Shown here piece by piece: positions 9,183-19,667 of a stretch of DNA of 64,000 nucleotides. The DNA comes from Idiomarina sp. X4 (lineage in GTDB: Bacteria; Pseudomonadota; Gammaproteobacteria; Enterobacterales; Alteromonadaceae). The notes below the pieces were generated by a model, which saw only the letters and a program-made list of their open reading frames with translations, made no database searches and was not told the DNA's origin. The stretch's first letter is position 1. Each line of letters opens with the position of its first letter. The DNA is taken from the NCBI RefSeq assembly GCF_002808045.1, contig NZ_CP025000.1, positions 806,001-870,000 of the forward strand, given 5' to 3'. A program made the position numbers and the translations under genes.

Positions 9183-11171
9183 TTAGGAGTTTCTTGAGGT
9201 TTTCAGCTTAAGCCCCTGGTGCTTATCGAGCATTTTAAACCCTTCGTTAAGCACCTGTTCTTCAATTTCTTTTGTCGGTATTTCACTAATACAAACCCAG
9301 CGATTGCGCCCTTGTGATTTACCGTAATACATCGCTGTATCGGCCAACTGCACTAAGGTTCGCCAGTGTGGTACCTGGTTAATGTCAGCTAAGTACGGAC
9401 ACATAACACCGCCAACGGTACACGTCACTGGAAGCTCTAAGCCGTTCGGCATGATGAATGGGTGCTGCGTCACTGCCAAGTGTATTCGCTGTGCAATGTT
9501 ATAGAAGTCCTCTTCGTCATCGACTTTTGCAACCACTAGAAATTCTTCACCGCCCCAGCGCACAAGCATGTCCTGCTCTCTGAGCGCGCGCGTCACACGG
9601 TTCGCAAACTCTTTTAACACCTCATCGCCAACGTCATGACCATAGGAGTCATTCAACTTCTTGAAATAATCGATGTCAAACAGATAAACCGCCATGCTTT
9701 TATTATCTTCTTCGCGGTTTGCCAAATTCACCGCATCAAGCGCTCTTTGAATGCGACGCTCAAAGTACATTCGGTTGTGCAATCCGGTCAGCGAGTCTCT
9801 TTGGCTTAACGCTTTAAAACGCTTCGCTTGACGCAACTTCTGACGTATTTGCAGCAAACCAAATACCACAACCAAGATGAAAATAGCGATAATGGCATAC
9901 ATGAGGTTCGACTGGGTCTCGCGTCGTTCGCGCTCGGCTTCCTTTAGAAGCTCTTCTTTTTCAAGTAATTCTTTTTGTAAAGTTGATTCCAGTTGCAAAC
10001 GGCTCAGCTCCGCATTCGATGCCACCGCGCTACTGCTTTGTTTTAATTGGTCTTGCAGGGTGCTTTTATACAGTTCATAGAAATACGCTTGTCCTTTAGC
10101 ACGCAGGTCTCCCTGTTCCAGTTCGGACATACGTTTATAAACATCCAGTTTTACTTCTAACTGAGTATCGGGGTGCAGGTTATCACAAGCCGGTATATCG
10201 TTTTGATGCTCTAACTGAAGATTCACCAACTGCTGATAACAAGCAAGATAACGTTCTACAACCGGATCCGAACCTTTTAACTGAGACGACTGGTCAAGGT
10301 AATTCTCCGCAAGTTCGAATTTTCCTAACTCAACAGCCGCCAAAGCTGAAAAAACAAGAGTGGATTTAGCCTGTTCCGCCTGCTGTAGATTTACTTTTCC
10401 AAACCAGTCGAGAGCGGTTTCATAGTCTCGCTCATGTAATGTATTAGCAACACCTAAGTTAAAGTGAGTTAAGTCAATGGCGTACTGTGCCTGCTCTGGC
10501 GGTAGCTGGTTGTCATCTCTTAGTTCTTTTGTGCGTTTTAAAACCTCTTTATGTAGCTTCAGGCCTTTTTGTCGATACTCTGCATCACCATACATAATGT
10601 AAAGCGTTGCCGTGTTTTGCATCACCATGTTTAAAACAGGCCAGTTAACTCGTTGGTCTTCCCCCAACTCTAACGCCCTTTCAAAGGTCTGGAATGCTTG
10701 TCTAATATTACCTTTACTCGATTGAAGCCAGCCCAACTCGGAGAGTGTTTCAACCGCAAACTGAACAGCCCCCTGCTCCATCGCGTTCTCATGTAAATTT
10801 AAATAGGCTTCAACTCGTTGCTCGTAATTCAAGTCTTCCGTAGATACGCACAAGTGCCGATAATAAAGGTCGAACCCCTGAGGTGTATGCGACTGACAAA
10901 TTGCATTAGTTAACTTAGGCTCACCATTGAAATAGTACTGATAGGCGAGCTCTCGTTGCAGTCGGTACTCCTCTGCCGCATTAATATCTTCATTAAGTCG
11001 CTCGTTAAGCCAGTTGACTCTTTCAAGGTAGCTGAGAGTGTCGAACTTTGGAGGAAGTGGCGGCAGTTTTTCCAGTTCTTCTATAGAAATGGCATCATCT
11101 TCAGCAATGACGATAGTCGTCAATGCGAGTGATATAACGAAGGTAAACAGAAGTTGTATTATCAGTTTCAT
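9183..11171 (-). CDS. TPR-sensor diguanylate cyclase
   Basis: A membrane-bound GGDEF protein of about 662 residues. It has a signal peptide, then a long periplasmic region of TPR-like helices (to about residue 400), a coiled coil, a transmembrane helix around LMYAIIAIFILVVVFGLL, and a cytoplasmic GGDEF domain. The active-site motif GGEEF is intact and an RxxD inhibitory site (REQD) lies five residues upstream, so it should make cyclic-di-GMP under product inhibition. I chose the ATG at 11171; the longer frame from a TTG at 11207 would place 12 residues before the signal peptide. No EAL domain is present. It sits downstream of ssb, between ssb and the pyrC/MSHA region. Confidence 0.88.
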   Translation of the reverse strand: MKLIIQLLFTFVISLALTTIVIAEDDAISIEELEKLPPLPPKFDTLSYLERVNWLNERLNEDINAAEEYRLQRELAYQYYFNGEPKLTNAICQSHTPQGFDLYYRHLCVSTEDLNYEQRVEAYLNLHENAMEQGAVQFAVETLSELGWLQSSKGNIRQAFQTFERALELGEDQRVNWPVLNMVMQNTATLYIMYGDAEYRQKGLKLHKEVLKRTKELRDDNQLPPEQAQYAIDLTHFNLGVANTLHERDYETALDWFGKVNLQQAEQAKSTLVFSALAAVELGKFELAENYLDQSSQLKGSDPVVERYLACYQQLVNLQLEHQNDIPACDNLHPDTQLEVKLDVYKRMSELEQGDLRAKGQAYFYELYKSTLQDQLKQSSSAVASNAELSRLQLESTLQKELLEKEELLKEAERERRETQSNLMYAIIAIFILVVVFGLLQIRQKLRQAKRFKALSQRDSLTGLHNRMYFERRIQRALDAVNLANREEDNKSMAVYLFDIDYFKKLNDSYGHDVGDEVLKEFANRVTRALREQDMLVRWGGEEFLVVAKVDDEEDFYNIAQRIHLAVTQHPFIMPNGLELPVTCTVGGVMCPYLADINQVPHWRTLVQLADTAMYYGKSQGRNRWVCISEIPTKEIEEQVLNEGFKMLDKHQGLKLKTSRNS

Positions 11172-11232
11172 ACTGACAAATTTAGAGTGAAAACAACGCG
11201 CTGACAAGTAAAGTCTAACGTCTTAATAACAC

Positions 11233-11257
11233 AAAAGGCCCCTTCAGGAGCCTTTTT
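11233..11257 (-). terminator. Rho-independent terminator after ssb
   Basis: On the minus strand the inverted repeat AAAAGGCTCC-TGAA-GGGGCCTTTT (one G-U pair) ends in a T-rich stretch. It lies about 20 bp after the ssb stop and before the diguanylate cyclase gene. The A/T-flanked stem could also terminate plus-strand transcription. Confidence 0.85.
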
Positions 11258-11278
11258 AACGAAACGTCTAAGATGACT

Positions 11279-11815
11279 CTAGAAGGGAATATCGTCGTCA
11301 AAATCCGTATCCGGTGAAAACGGTGCTGGTTCAGCAGGCTTCTGCTGAGGCTGTTGGTTCTGTTGAGACGGTTGTGGTGCCGGGCGTTGTTGCTGACCGC
11401 CGTACCCGCCTTGTTGTCCGCCACCATAACTTTGGCCTTGCGGAGGCCCGCCCTGTGGGCCACCTTGAGGGCCACCACGAGAATCGAGCATTTGCATTTC
11501 ATTAATCACAATTTCGGTGGTATAGCGCTCTACATTGTCCTGCCCCGTCCATTTGCGCGTTTGCAAACGTCCTTCGACATACACTTTAGAGCCTTTTTTC
11601 AGGTATTCACCCGCAATTTCCGCCAGACGACGATACGCCACACAACGGTGCCACTCGGTTTGCTCTCTTGGCTCACCGGTCTGCTTGTCTTTCCAGGTTT
11701 CACTGGTCGCAATAGATAGGTTGGCTATCGCTGTGCTGTTCTGGGTATAACGCACTTCCGGGTCCGCACCCAGGTTACCAATTAGAATTACTTTATTCAC
11801 ACCGCGGCTGGCCAT
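11279..11815 (-). CDS. ssb: Single-stranded DNA-binding protein
   Basis: A 178-residue SSB with an N-terminal OB fold (about residues 1-110, starting [20 protein letters not shown]), a Gly/Gln/Pro-rich disordered linker, and the acidic tail DFDDDIPF that binds partner proteins. E. coli SSB is the same length. It starts 1 bp after the yajR stop, with AGGAG inside the end of yajR, so the two genes are probably cotranscribed. No LexA-type box is evident upstream. Confidence 0.97.
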   Translation of the reverse strand: MASRGVNKVILIGNLGADPEVRYTQNSTAIANLSIATSETWKDKQTGEPREQTEWHRCVAYRRLAEIAGEYLKKGSKVYVEGRLQTRKWTGQDNVERYTTEIVINEMQMLDSRGGPQGGPQGGPPQGQSYGGGQQGGYGGQQQRPAPQPSQQNQQPQQKPAEPAPFSPDTDFDDDIPF

Positions 11816-11816
11816 T

Positions 11817-13196
11817 TTACTCTCCTGTTCTTAATGCGTTCAGCAGTTCATTAACTGCCTTTTCGTCGTACGCTTTTTTATCCACTTTTAAATACGTTGC
11901 CTGGTCGTCTTCGACCCAGCGCGCCTCTTTTACACCAGCAACGGTTAGTAACTGCTCACTTAGGCTTACGGCTTTGTCTTTCGTAAGGTTTGGCGTTGAT
12001 ACTGACAAGCTGGTGACACTGTCTGGGTTCTTCATTATGAAGCTGATAACCAACCAACATAGTAGCAAGATCAAACAGAATATCACAATGCCCGATGTCT
12101 GATAGTTTTGTAAGACCCAACCACCGGCACTACCGCCAATAAACGCGCCTAAAAACTGACTGGTTGAATAAATACCACTCGCACTGCCTTTACTGCCGGC
12201 AGGCGCTATACGTGTTAGTAGCGACGGCAAGCTGGCTTCAATAAAATTAAAGCCAGTGAAGAAAACCACCAACGCCGCGACCAACCAAACGGCTGATTCA
12301 CCAGCATAAAACACCGCAGCCAATGACAAAATTAAAATAGCGATAGACGCACGCAACCATTGGACTGAACTGTTATTGCGCGAACTTCGAATAATCATTG
12401 GCACCATCAATACAACTGACGCCGCCAGTGTTGGCAAATAAAACCAAGCGTGTGTTTGACTCTCAAACCCCGCACTTTGCAGTTGAGTGGGAATAGTCAC
12501 AAACCAGGCAGTTAAAATGGCATGAAGTACAAAAATACCGATATTCAGGCACCAAAGTTGTTTATGCTTCAGTAGTTTTTTCAATTCCGAAGCGACCGGC
12601 AAAGATTCTCGCCGAGCGGATGTTGTGACCACATCAGGCACGCTCATAACAAGCACCAATATACCTAATACGCCGGTAGCAGCGGTAAACCAGAACAATC
12701 CCGACAAACCAATTACACCGCCTAATAAAGGTCCAACAACTAACGAAACAGCAAATGCCAAGCCAATGCACATACCAATAATCGCCATAACTTTCGGACG
12801 CTGCTCGTCACGCGAGAGGTCGGCTGCTAATGCCAGTATTGCGGCGGCTATCGCACCAACCCCCTGAAGTGCGCGACCGACGCTCACCATTACCAGGCTA
12901 TCTGCTAATGCTGCGACAATACTCCCCAGCACGAACACAACTAAACCACCAATAATAATAGGTTTTCGGCCAACACGGTCAGACGCCATACCTAACGGAA
13001 TTTGCAAAATTGCCTGAGTGAGTCCGTAAGCCCCTAACGCGACACCGACCAAAAGCGGTGAATAGTCAGGATAGGCTTGTGCGTAAACCGCCAATACCGG
13101 CATGATCAAAAACAGCCCTAACATCCGTATACCAAATACAGACGCCAGTGAGAAAGCGGCTTTTCGTTCAGTCTTATTGAGCGAGTGTTGCGTCAT
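11817..13196 (-). CDS. yajR: MFS transporter YajR-like with C-terminal YAM domain
   Basis: A 459-residue major facilitator with 12 predicted transmembrane helices, motif A-like [11 protein letters not shown] after TM2, and an extra C-terminal cytoplasmic domain of about 65 residues (around [18 protein letters not shown]) resembling the ferredoxin-like YAM domain of E. coli YajR (454 residues). It is a proton-coupled transporter of unknown physiological substrate. It is upstream of and nearly contiguous with ssb and divergent from uvrA. Confidence 0.85.
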   Translation of the reverse strand: MTQHSLNKTERKAAFSLASVFGIRMLGLFLIMPVLAVYAQAYPDYSPLLVGVALGAYGLTQAILQIPLGMASDRVGRKPIIIGGLVVFVLGSIVAALADSLVMVSVGRALQGVGAIAAAILALAADLSRDEQRPKVMAIIGMCIGLAFAVSLVVGPLLGGVIGLSGLFWFTAATGVLGILVLVMSVPDVVTTSARRESLPVASELKKLLKHKQLWCLNIGIFVLHAILTAWFVTIPTQLQSAGFESQTHAWFYLPTLAASVVLMVPMIIRSSRNNSSVQWLRASIAILILSLAAVFYAGESAVWLVAALVVFFTGFNFIEASLPSLLTRIAPAGSKGSASGIYSTSQFLGAFIGGSAGGWVLQNYQTSGIVIFCLILLLCWLVISFIMKNPDSVTSLSVSTPNLTKDKAVSLSEQLLTVAGVKEARWVEDDQATYLKVDKKAYDEKAVNELLNALRTGE

Positions 13197-13294
13197 GTTA
13201 CTGCGTTCGCGCTAGTATCAAAATGAATCATGTGGATATTGTACCAGAAGGCACACACTGTGCGATAATGGCGTTTTGTTGTCGACTTCCTATA

Positions 13295-13309
13295 AGTTGA
13301 ATATCAACT
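13295..13309. repeat. Hyphenated palindrome upstream of uvrA
   Basis: AGTTGA-ATA-TCAACT is a perfect 6 bp inverted repeat with a 3 bp spacer, ending 18 bp before the uvrA ATG. It could be an operator or a small leader hairpin. It does not match the gammaproteobacterial LexA consensus. No function is known to me. Confidence 0.4.
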
Positions 13310-13327
13310 GCAAAACAGACGGGAATT

Positions 13328-16147
13328 ATGGAAAACATTGAAGTACGCGGTGCGCGCACGCACAACCTGAAAAATTTCAATCTGACGATACCCCGTGACA
13401 AACTCATTGTCATTACCGGCTTATCCGGTTCAGGCAAGTCATCGTTAGCTTTTGATACGCTCTATGCTGAGGGGCAGCGTCGGTACGTTGAGTCATTATC
13501 GGCCTACGCTCGCCAGTTCTTGTCACTGATGGAAAAGCCCGACGTTGACAGCATAGAAGGTCTGTCTCCCGCAATTTCAATTGAGCAAAAGTCGACGTCT
13601 CACAACCCTCGTTCCACGGTCGGTACCATTACCGAAATTTATGACTACCTGCGCCTAATGTACGCACGTGTTGGTGAGCCCCGCTGCCCAACACATGATG
13701 TTGCTTTGGCTGCACAAACCGTATCGCAAATGGTCGACAAAGTGCTTGATGCGCCAGAAGGCGAGAAGCGCATGTTATTGGCACCCATTATTCAAAACCG
13801 CAAGGGCGAGCATTTAAAGGTTTTAGAAAAATTAGCGCTGCAGGGATTTATTCGTGCACGTATTGACGGTGAAATTTGTGACTTAAGTGATCCTCCGCCA
13901 TTAGAACTGCAGAAAAAGCACACCATTGAAGTGGTTGTTGACCGTTTTAAGGTTCGCGAAGGTTTAGAGCAACGCTTAGCCGAGTCTTTTGAAACCGCTT
14001 TAGAGTTAAGTGGAGGTACTGCGCTGGTTGCTCCTATGGAAGGCGACGGAGACACCTTAGTGTTCTCAGCAAACTTCGCCTGTCCGCATTGTGGATACAG
14101 CATGCAGGAGTTGGAACCCCGCCTGTTCTCATTCAATAACCCAGCGGGGGCATGTACCACTTGCGACGGTTTAGGTGTTGAGCAGTTTTTTGACCCCAAA
14201 AAGGTGGTTGTTAACGACGAGATTTCCTTAACCGGTGGTGCTATTCGTGGCTGGGACAAACGTAACTTTTATTACTACCAAATGCTGCAGTCACTGGCTA
14301 AGCATTATGGATTTAAGCTGTCTGAGCCATTTAAAGACTTACCGGAAGATATTCGGAATATCATTCTGTTCGGCAGCGGAAAGGAAGAAATAAAATTTAC
14401 TTATATGAATGACCGCGGCGATAAAGTCGTTCGCGAACATGCTTTCGAAGGTATTATTCCAAACATGCAGCGCCGCTATCGCGAAACCGAATCTCAAGCG
14501 GTTCGTGAAGAGCTGTCAAAGTACGTGGCCACGCAACCTTGTAAAAGTTGTCACGGTACTCGCCTGCGCACCGAAGCACGCCACGTATTCATTAACAATG
14601 TCACCTTACCGGAAGTTGTCGAACAGTCTATTGGCGACGCCATGGCTTTCTTCCAGCAATTAGACTTGGAAGGTCAGCGTGCTCAGATAGCCGAAAAAAT
14701 ACTGAAAGAAATTAACGACCGCCTGCGCTTTTTGGTGAACGTAGGCCTTAATTACCTGAGCTTGTCACGCAGTGCGGAAACCTTGTCCGGCGGCGAAGCT
14801 CAGCGGATTCGCCTGGCCAGCCAAATTGGTGCCGGCTTAGTTGGTGTTATGTACGTTCTCGATGAGCCAAGCATTGGTTTGCACCAGCGTGACAACGAAC
14901 GGCTATTAAATACCCTCACCCACTTACGTGATCTGGGCAATACCGTTATTGTGGTGGAACACGACGAGGACGCAATCCGTCAGTCCGATCATGTCATTGA
15001 TATAGGTCCAGGCGCCGGTGTTCATGGTGGTGAGATTATCGCTCAGGGCAACGTCGACGATATTATAGCAAGTAAAGACTCACTAACCGGTGACTACCTG
15101 TCAGGACGTAAGTTGATTGATGTGCCTGCTGAGCGACATAAGCCAGATGACCGTCAGTTGGTGATAAAAGGTGCTAGTGGTAATAACCTAAAAGACGTCA
15201 CCATGACGTTGCCGCTGGGCGTTATGACGTGTGTGACTGGGGTCTCGGGCTCAGGTAAGTCAACACTGGTCAATGACACCTTATTTAAAATTGCGCACCG
15301 GGAACTAAATGGTGCGACAGCCGATGTGCCGTCGCCTTATCAAAGCGTCGACGGTTTCCAGTATTTGGATAAGGTTGTTGATATCGACCAAAGCCCGATA
15401 GGCCGAACGCCGCGGTCAAACCCGGCAACCTATACCGGTATATTCACCCCCATTCGGGAACTTTTCGCCGGTGTTCCCGAAGCACGAGCGCGTGGCTATA
15501 AACCTGGCCGCTTTAGCTTTAACGTGCGCGGTGGCCGCTGTGAAGCATGTCAGGGTGATGGCGTTATTAAAGTTGAAATGCACTTCCTGCCAGATGTCTA
15601 TGTACCTTGCGATATTTGTAAGGGCAAACGTTACAACCGTGAGACGCTGGAAATTCAGTACAAAGGCAAAAACATCCATGAAGTGCTGGAAATGACGATT
15701 GAAGACGCACGTGAGTTCTTCGACCCAATTCCAGCCATTGCACGTAAGCTGCAAACGCTGATGGATGTCGGGTTATCCTACGTTCGCTTAGGCCAATCAG
15801 CAACCACGCTCTCAGGCGGCGAGGCACAACGTGTTAAGCTGTCCCGCGAGCTGTCCAAGCGCGACACCGGTAAGACACTGTATATTTTGGACGAGCCAAC
15901 GACTGGTCTGCATTTCCACGATATAAAACAATTACTGGCCGTGATTCATCGCCTGCGCGATCATGGCAATACCGTTGTTGTTATTGAGCATAACTTAGAT
16001 GTTATTAAGACAGCCGATTGGATTATTGACCTTGGTCCTGAAGGCGGTTCCGGCGGCGGCGAGATACTCTGCGAGGGTACACCGGAAGCCATTTGTGAGA
16101 ACAAACAATCGCATACGGCCCGTTTCTTGAAGCCGATGCTAAAATAA
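13328..16147 (+). CDS. uvrA: Excinuclease ABC subunit A
   Basis: A 939-residue UvrA (E. coli 940), the damage-recognition ATPase of nucleotide excision repair. It has two ABC ATPase modules: Walker A GLSGSGKS at about 31-38 and GVSGSGKS at about 637, each with an LSGGEAQR signature. Zinc-binding CxxC pairs are visible (CPHCG/CTTCDG and [16 protein letters not shown]). The ATG at 13328 is preceded by GGGAA. It is divergent from yajR; unlike E. coli uvrA, the upstream gap of about 130 bp contains no CTG-N10-CAG LexA box. Confidence 0.98.
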   Translation: MENIEVRGARTHNLKNFNLTIPRDKLIVITGLSGSGKSSLAFDTLYAEGQRRYVESLSAYARQFLSLMEKPDVDSIEGLSPAISIEQKSTSHNPRSTVGTITEIYDYLRLMYARVGEPRCPTHDVALAAQTVSQMVDKVLDAPEGEKRMLLAPIIQNRKGEHLKVLEKLALQGFIRARIDGEICDLSDPPPLELQKKHTIEVVVDRFKVREGLEQRLAESFETALELSGGTALVAPMEGDGDTLVFSANFACPHCGYSMQELEPRLFSFNNPAGACTTCDGLGVEQFFDPKKVVVNDEISLTGGAIRGWDKRNFYYYQMLQSLAKHYGFKLSEPFKDLPEDIRNIILFGSGKEEIKFTYMNDRGDKVVREHAFEGIIPNMQRRYRETESQAVREELSKYVATQPCKSCHGTRLRTEARHVFINNVTLPEVVEQSIGDAMAFFQQLDLEGQRAQIAEKILKEINDRLRFLVNVGLNYLSLSRSAETLSGGEAQRIRLASQIGAGLVGVMYVLDEPSIGLHQRDNERLLNTLTHLRDLGNTVIVVEHDEDAIRQSDHVIDIGPGAGVHGGEIIAQGNVDDIIASKDSLTGDYLSGRKLIDVPAERHKPDDRQLVIKGASGNNLKDVTMTLPLGVMTCVTGVSGSGKSTLVNDTLFKIAHRELNGATADVPSPYQSVDGFQYLDKVVDIDQSPIGRTPRSNPATYTGIFTPIRELFAGVPEARARGYKPGRFSFNVRGGRCEACQGDGVIKVEMHFLPDVYVPCDICKGKRYNRETLEIQYKGKNIHEVLEMTIEDAREFFDPIPAIARKLQTLMDVGLSYVRLGQSATTLSGGEAQRVKLSRELSKRDTGKTLYILDEPTTGLHFHDIKQLLAVIHRLRDHGNTVVVIEHNLDVIKTADWIIDLGPEGGSGGGEILCEGTPEAICENKQSHTARFLKPMLK

Positions 16148-16158
16148 AAGGAAGCAGT

Positions 16159-16566
16159 ATGTTATCGGAAGACTTTAAAGTTCGATTTTATGAAACCGAC
16201 GCGCTAGGTCACGTAAACAACACGGTCATACCCGGATGGATTGAGACTGGCCGACTGCCTATATTCGAATTTTTCGGTGAAATGTCGCCGGAAACTCAAA
16301 GCCTAATTGTGGCGCGACTGGAAGTGGATTATTTGTTTCCCATTTACTTTGGCAGCCCAGTTACGGTAAATACTTACGTCACCAGAATGGGTGGTAGCTC
16401 ATTTGATATTACCACCGAAGTTTGGCAAAAAGACAAACTGTGCGCTAAAGGTAAGTCAGTGTTAGTTTATTTCGATTATCAGAAGGAGTGTTCAGTGAAG
16501 CTACCTCAGGATATACGAGAAAGACTCGCAACGATAACGCATCCGGAGCATCCTCTTGACGCGTGA
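16159..16566 (+). CDS. Acyl-CoA thioesterase, hotdog fold (4HBT family)
   Basis: A 135-residue single-domain hotdog protein. The N-terminal RFYETDALGHVNN matches the 4-hydroxybenzoyl-CoA thioesterase/YbgC-type active-site loop, with Asp as the likely catalytic residue. It should hydrolyse an acyl-CoA or acyl-ACP thioester; the substrate cannot be read from sequence. It begins 11 bp after uvrA with an AAAAGGAAG ribosome binding site, and its end overlaps glsA by 11 bp, suggesting one transcript. Confidence 0.85.
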   Translation: MLSEDFKVRFYETDALGHVNNTVIPGWIETGRLPIFEFFGEMSPETQSLIVARLEVDYLFPIYFGSPVTVNTYVTRMGGSSFDITTEVWQKDKLCAKGKSVLVYFDYQKECSVKLPQDIRERLATITHPEHPLDA

Positions 16567-17512
16567 TATTGTCAGTGGCGGGCAGCATATACATGCTCCT
16601 GACGACTTAACCCGCCTGTTACAGGATATTTACGAGCAGGCGATGACAATAAAAACCGGCAAGGTTGCGGATTATATTCCCGCCCTTGCTGCGGTTGACC
16701 CTGAGCAGTGCGCACTGACGTTGGCAACACTTGACGGTGAGACCTTCACCGTTGGCGACACGCAAACCCAATTTTCCATTCAGTCAGTTTCAAAAATTTT
16801 CGGTCTTATGCTAGCCATGGAGCGTCTCGGAGACGAATTATGGGACCGTGTCAAAATGGAGCCTTCGGGTCAGGCTTTTAATTCAATTGTTCAGCTTGAA
16901 TGGGAAAAAGGCATACCTCGTAACCCGATGATTAACGCTGGTGCTATTTTGATCAGCGATGTCCTTGTTAGTCATTACTCGGCAAGTAAAAATGCGGTTC
17001 TAAGCTTGGTACGCAGTCTTTGTGGCAATGAAACCGTGTACGCTGACCATGAAGTTCATGAATCAGAGAAAGATCACGGACACCGCAACGCGGCATTAGC
17101 CCACTTAATGAAAAGCTTCGGCAACATCGATTCTGACGTTGAAGAGTTGCTCGATCACTACTTCTGGCAGTGCGCGCTTTCTATGTCGTGCGAAAACTTG
17201 GCTCGGTCGTTTACGTTTTTGGCAAATGACGGGGTTTGCCCGTTCTCGAAAAAGCAAATTATGTCCAAACGTGATTCACAACGCATTAATGCACTTCTTT
17301 CCACCAGTGGTATGTATGACCAAAGCGGCGAGTTCGCGTTTACCGTTGGCGTACCGGCAAAAAGCGGAGTCGGTGGTGGCATTGTTGCTGTAGTACCGGA
17401 TTTCGGCGTGATTTCTGCCTGGAGCCCTCGTTTAAACGAGTTTGGAAACAGTGCTCGCGGAATGTTTATGGTACGGGAAGTTGCCAATAAACTGGGCTTA
17501 AGTGTTTACTAA
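16556..17512 (+). CDS. glsA: Glutaminase A
   Basis: A 318-residue serine-dependent glutaminase (E. coli YneH 308), hydrolysing glutamine to glutamate and ammonia. The fold resembles beta-lactamases; the catalytic Ser-x-x-Lys is in SIQSVSKIF, and GKVADYIPALA and NPMINAGAI are family motifs. The chosen start is a TTG at 16556, inside the end of the preceding gene with GGAG upstream; no ATG lies in frame until about codon 31, too late for the conserved N-terminus. The gene converges on the solute-binding protein gene with a 4 bp gap. Confidence 0.93.
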   Translation: MTRDIVSGGQHIHAPDDLTRLLQDIYEQAMTIKTGKVADYIPALAAVDPEQCALTLATLDGETFTVGDTQTQFSIQSVSKIFGLMLAMERLGDELWDRVKMEPSGQAFNSIVQLEWEKGIPRNPMINAGAILISDVLVSHYSASKNAVLSLVRSLCGNETVYADHEVHESEKDHGHRNAALAHLMKSFGNIDSDVEELLDHYFWQCALSMSCENLARSFTFLANDGVCPFSKKQIMSKRDSQRINALLSTSGMYDQSGEFAFTVGVPAKSGVGGGIVAVVPDFGVISAWSPRLNEFGNSARGMFMVREVANKLGLSVY

Positions 17513-17516
17513 GTTG

Positions 17517-18311
17517 CTAGCGAATTGTCGACGGGCGATATAGCTGGAATCGTTCCATATTAAAGCGTCGGAAAAGCCGATCAATTTCGCCCTTACGGCC
17601 TAATTCACTCAACATCCGCTGTAAGGTTGATGCTTCAATTTTTTTTGAATGCCCAACCAGTAAGTGAAGTTCGTACTGAAAATCTGTATTCTCGGCCAGC
17701 AATAGGTTCTCCACTTTAATTTGCTGAGAACCTTCCAACGCCGCCAATAACTCGTCATTAACCGTGGTTAAGTCAACTCGACCACCTAGAACCATTCGAA
17801 TATTCGTTATTCTGGAGTCGGCGAGATAAACCGTAAACTCTTGCTTGAGTTCGTCAGATGCTTTCAGTTCTCCGGCAATTAAGTAATGGTAACCTTTAAC
17901 GCCAGCAAAACGCTTACCTTCATAGCTGTTAAAGAACGATTGTGCTCTACCAGCTTTCTTAGCCGTTACCAACCGCTCTTTTCCACGAACTAATGGAAAG
18001 GTTGTTTCAATTTCTACATCGTGATTTCGCCAGCCCCAGCTCGGCGACTCGAAAAATATAACATCACAGCAACCACCAACGCTTAGCGCTTCATAACGCC
18101 CTGATGGAGGTATCACCTCGATAATGAATTCATAATTGCTCTGATGCTCATTAAGGCGCCTAACCAGCTCTCGGGTTAAATCCGTTTCCAGAATGTCGGA
18201 AAAATAAGGCGGGTAGTCGTAAGCCGCAACATAGATCTTTGTCTGTGCTGCTAAAAAACCACTGTAGAGTAACGCTGCGAAAAGCAGTAAAAAACGACTC
18301 AAAAGCCCCAC
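17517..18311 (-). CDS. Periplasmic solute-binding protein, family 3 type
   Basis: A 264-residue protein with an N-terminal signal peptide (hydrophobic LLSRFLLLFAALLYSGFLAA) followed by an amino-acid-type binding fold. The mature start TKIYVAAYDYPPYFS resembles bacterial extracellular solute-binding family 3. No ABC permease or ATPase genes are nearby, so it is an orphan that may feed a distant transporter or a sensor. The predicted start is a GTG at 18311 with a poor ribosome binding site, so the exact start is uncertain. It has its own promoter after the tuf terminator. Confidence 0.75.
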   Translation of the reverse strand: MGLLSRFLLLFAALLYSGFLAAQTKIYVAAYDYPPYFSDILETDLTRELVRRLNEHQSNYEFIIEVIPPSGRYEALSVGGCCDVIFFESPSWGWRNHDVEIETTFPLVRGKERLVTAKKAGRAQSFFNSYEGKRFAGVKGYHYLIAGELKASDELKQEFTVYLADSRITNIRMVLGGRVDLTTVNDELLAALEGSQQIKVENLLLAENTDFQYELHLLVGHSKKIEASTLQRMLSELGRKGEIDRLFRRFNMERFQLYRPSTIR

Positions 18312-18345
18312 ACTTTACTGTTATTGATGAAAATCATGACATTTC

Positions 18346-18374
18346 ATCTTTCACTTTTGAGGCTTGAATGTCAA
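18346..18374 (-). promoter_or_regulatory. Candidate promoter for the solute-binding protein gene
   Basis: On the minus strand a consensus -35 TTGACA (18369-18374) is 17 bp from a weaker -10 AAAGAT (18346-18351). It lies between the tuf terminator and the GTG start at 18311, leaving a short 5' leader. Confidence 0.55.
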
Positions 18375-18409
18375 GAACTGTAAAGACGAGCCGTTCAACA
18401 GCCATAAAA

Positions 18410-18433
18410 AAGCCCGGCATAAAACCGGGCTTT
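18410..18433 (-). terminator. Rho-independent terminator after tuf (copy 1)
   Basis: On the minus strand AAAGCCCGG-TTTTATG-CCGGGCTT is followed by TTTTTATGG. It lies about 20 bp after the tuf stop and ends the rpsL-rpsG-fusA-tuf transcript. The same structure follows the second tuf copy. Confidence 0.93.
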
Positions 18434-18454
18434 GTATACGATACTTAAACCGTA

Positions 18455-19639
18455 TTAGTCTAGGATCTTAGACACAACGCCTGCACCTACAGTACGACCA
18501 CCTTCACGGATTGCGAAACGCAAACCTTCGTCCATTGCGATTGGAGCAATCAGCTCTACAACGAATTTCAGGTTGTCACCTGGCATAACCATTTCTACGC
18601 CTTCCGGCAATTCTACTGCACCCGTTACGTCAGTCGTACGGAAGTAGAACTGTGGACGATAGCCTTTGAAGAATGGCGTGTGACGGCCACCTTCGTCTTT
18701 GCTCAGTACGTAAACTTCCGCTTCGAACTTAGTATGCGGAGTAATTGTACCTGGCTTCGCCAATACCTGACCACGCTCAACTTCGTCACGCTTAGTACCA
18801 CGCAACAATGCGCCGATGTTCTCACCTGCACGACCTTCGTCAAGCAGCTTACGGAACATTTCAACACCCGTTACGGTCGTCTTTTGCGTGTCTTTCATAC
18901 CAACGATTTCACACTCGTCGCCTGTGTTGATGATACCGCGCTCTACACGACCGGTAACAACTGTACCACGACCTGAAATCGAGAATACGTCTTCGATTGG
19001 CATGATGAATGGCTTATCGATGTCACGCTCTGGCTCTGGGATGTAGTTGTCAAGCGCATCTGCTAGCTCAACAATTTTCTTCGCCCACTCTTCGTCGCCT
19101 TCCAGCGCTTTCAGTGCTGAGCCCTGGATAACTGGCAGGTCGTCGCCCGGGAAGTCATACTCTGACAACAACTCACGAACTTCCATTTCTACCAGCTCTA
19201 ACAGCTCTTCATCGTCAACCATGTCACATTTGTTCATGAATACGACGATGTAAGGAACGCCAACCTGACGTGAAAGCAGGATGTGCTCACGAGTCTGTGG
19301 CATTGGACCGTCAGTGGCCGCTACGACCAAAATCGCGCCGTCCATCTGGGCAGCACCGGTGATCATGTTTTTAACATAGTCAGCGTGTCCTGGGCAGTCT
19401 ACGTGCGCGTAGTGGCGAGTTGGTGTGTCATACTCAACGTGTGACGTTGAAATAGTGATACCACGCTCTTTCTCTTCTGGCGCGTTATCGATGGCTGCGA
19501 AGTCTTTCGCCGCACCACCATAAACTTTTGCCAAAACAGTTGTGATAGCAGCAGTTAGTGTAGTTTTACCGTGGTCAACGTGACCAATGGTGCCGACGTT
19601 TACGTGCGGCTTCGAACGTTCAAATTTTTCTTTAGACAT
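18455..19639 (-). CDS. tuf: Elongation factor Tu (copy 1, str operon)
   Basis: A 394-residue EF-Tu, the GTPase that delivers aminoacyl-tRNA to the ribosome. The P-loop is GHVDHGKT near residue 19, with DCPGHADY and NKCDMV as the G3 and G4 motifs. The protein is identical to the copy at 35178-36362. It follows fusA as the last gene of the str operon (tufA position). The upstream 60 bp contains a small hairpin, and ATTTGAGGATATATC provides the ribosome binding site. Confidence 0.99.
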   Translation of the reverse strand: MSKEKFERSKPHVNVGTIGHVDHGKTTLTAAITTVLAKVYGGAAKDFAAIDNAPEEKERGITISTSHVEYDTPTRHYAHVDCPGHADYVKNMITGAAQMDGAILVVAATDGPMPQTREHILLSRQVGVPYIVVFMNKCDMVDDEELLELVEMEVRELLSEYDFPGDDLPVIQGSALKALEGDEEWAKKIVELADALDNYIPEPERDIDKPFIMPIEDVFSISGRGTVVTGRVERGIINTGDECEIVGMKDTQKTTVTGVEMFRKLLDEGRAGENIGALLRGTKRDEVERGQVLAKPGTITPHTKFEAEVYVLSKDEGGRHTPFFKGYRPQFYFRTTDVTGAVELPEGVEMVMPGDNLKFVVELIAPIAMDEGLRFAIREGGRTVGAGVVSKILD

Positions 19640-19667
19640 GATATATCCTCAAATTTAAGTTGAAAGC

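Larger units (their letters stand above)
18400..19639. repeat. Long direct repeat, tuf copy 1 with its terminator
   Basis: This stretch aligns without gaps to 35123-36362: the whole tuf gene plus about 55 bp of downstream sequence including the terminator. Similarity stops abruptly at both ends, just beyond the start codon and just past the terminator stem. Differences are few except in a patch at 19217-19451. The orientation is direct relative to the other copy. Confidence 0.95.

Noticed and set aside
9164-9214. GGCTTAAG/CTTAAGCC inverted repeat across the add and diguanylate cyclase 3' ends as a bidirectional terminator
   Set aside because: The arms are 35 bp apart, A/T-rich in the middle and have no T tract; it overlaps both coding ends and is not convincing as a terminator.
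13197-13327. Possible LexA operator for uvrA
   Set aside because: Each CTG in the gap was checked for CAG ten bases on; none matched, and no close variant was found.
13228-13437. Minus-strand 69-codon frame over the uvrA start
   Set aside because: It overlaps the strongly supported uvrA N-terminus and its promoter region, has no recognisable motif and is a shadow frame.
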